Origin: Actinobacteria bacterium ATB1
GTDB taxonomy: Bacteria; Actinomycetota; Acidimicrobiia; UBA2766
NCBI GenBank assembly: GCA_021404985.1
Contig: QWHP01000432.1
Location: forward strand, 1 to 5,183
Length of the DNA stretch: 5,183 nucleotides
Reading direction: 5' to 3'
This document shows positions 5,115-5,183 of the stretch, piece by piece. The notes below the pieces were generated by a model. That model was not told the origin of the DNA, did not search any database, and was given only the letters and a program-made list of their open reading frames with translations. Position numbers and translations under genes: made by a program. The first letter of the stretch is position 1; every line of letters begins with the position of its first letter.

Positions 5115-5183
5115 TCAGGCGGCCTTCCGCTGCCGTGGTTCGTCCGCCTGCGTGATTCCGTCGCGGCGCAGGACTTTCACAAA
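5115..5183 (-). CDS. Possible C-terminal end of an upstream gene, product unknown
   Basis: From the window edge one minus-strand frame reads 22 residues, FVKVLRRDGITQ followed by a basic-rich ADEPRQRKAA, and stops with TGA at 5117-5115, 25 bases before ATG 5089. The hydrophilic, charged end looks like a normal protein tail and the spacing suits an operon, but 22 codons are too few to identify it. It might instead be remnant sequence near the truncated N-terminal domain of the radical SAM gene, or chance. Confidence 0.25.
   Translation of the reverse strand, partial: FVKVLRRDGITQADEPRQRKAA

Overview
The window is high-GC DNA with every recognisable gene on the minus strand, so it is read from high to low coordinates. 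The L21, L27, Obg and RNase E/G sequences and the gene order (radical SAM protein, radical-SAM-linked DUF2344 protein, RNase E/G, L21, L27, Obg) suggest an actinobacterium, possibly an Acidimicrobiia-like lineage. That placement rests on remembered family patterns, not on a search.

Layout in transcription order: (1) 5183-5115, a 22-codon tail of an unidentified upstream frame. (2) 5089-3780, a radical SAM protein of the TIGR03960 type, split into two frames near 4508; about 17 conserved residues are missing at the break and the usual N-terminal domain is absent. (3) 3769-2930, its partner of the TIGR03936/DUF2344 family, intact, with a GTG start and a ribosome site overlapping the upstream stop. 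(4) 3012-1266, RNase E/G. The catalytic part is complete and in one frame, but a charged N-terminal segment lies in another frame, so there is an apparent one-base frame break between about 2660 and 2770. (5) 1163-870 rplU (L21), 847-596 rpmA (L27), and 540 to the window edge obg (first 180 codons). A candidate promoter lies just before rplU.

The theme is RNA and ribosome biology: an mRNA/rRNA-processing endonuclease, two large-subunit proteins and a ribosome-assembly GTPase, preceded by an uncharacterised radical SAM enzyme with its dedicated partner. This order is familiar in Actinobacteria; the radical SAM/DUF2344 pair is the part whose biochemical job is, to my knowledge, unassigned.

Three irregularities sit in the upstream 2.5 kb (N-terminal truncation, internal deletion with frame change, frame break in RNase E/G). 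The downstream ribosomal genes are clean apart from a slightly short L21. Draft-assembly error and real gene decay both remain possible. No RNA gene, CRISPR array, insertion sequence or gene-free stretch over 300 bases was seen.
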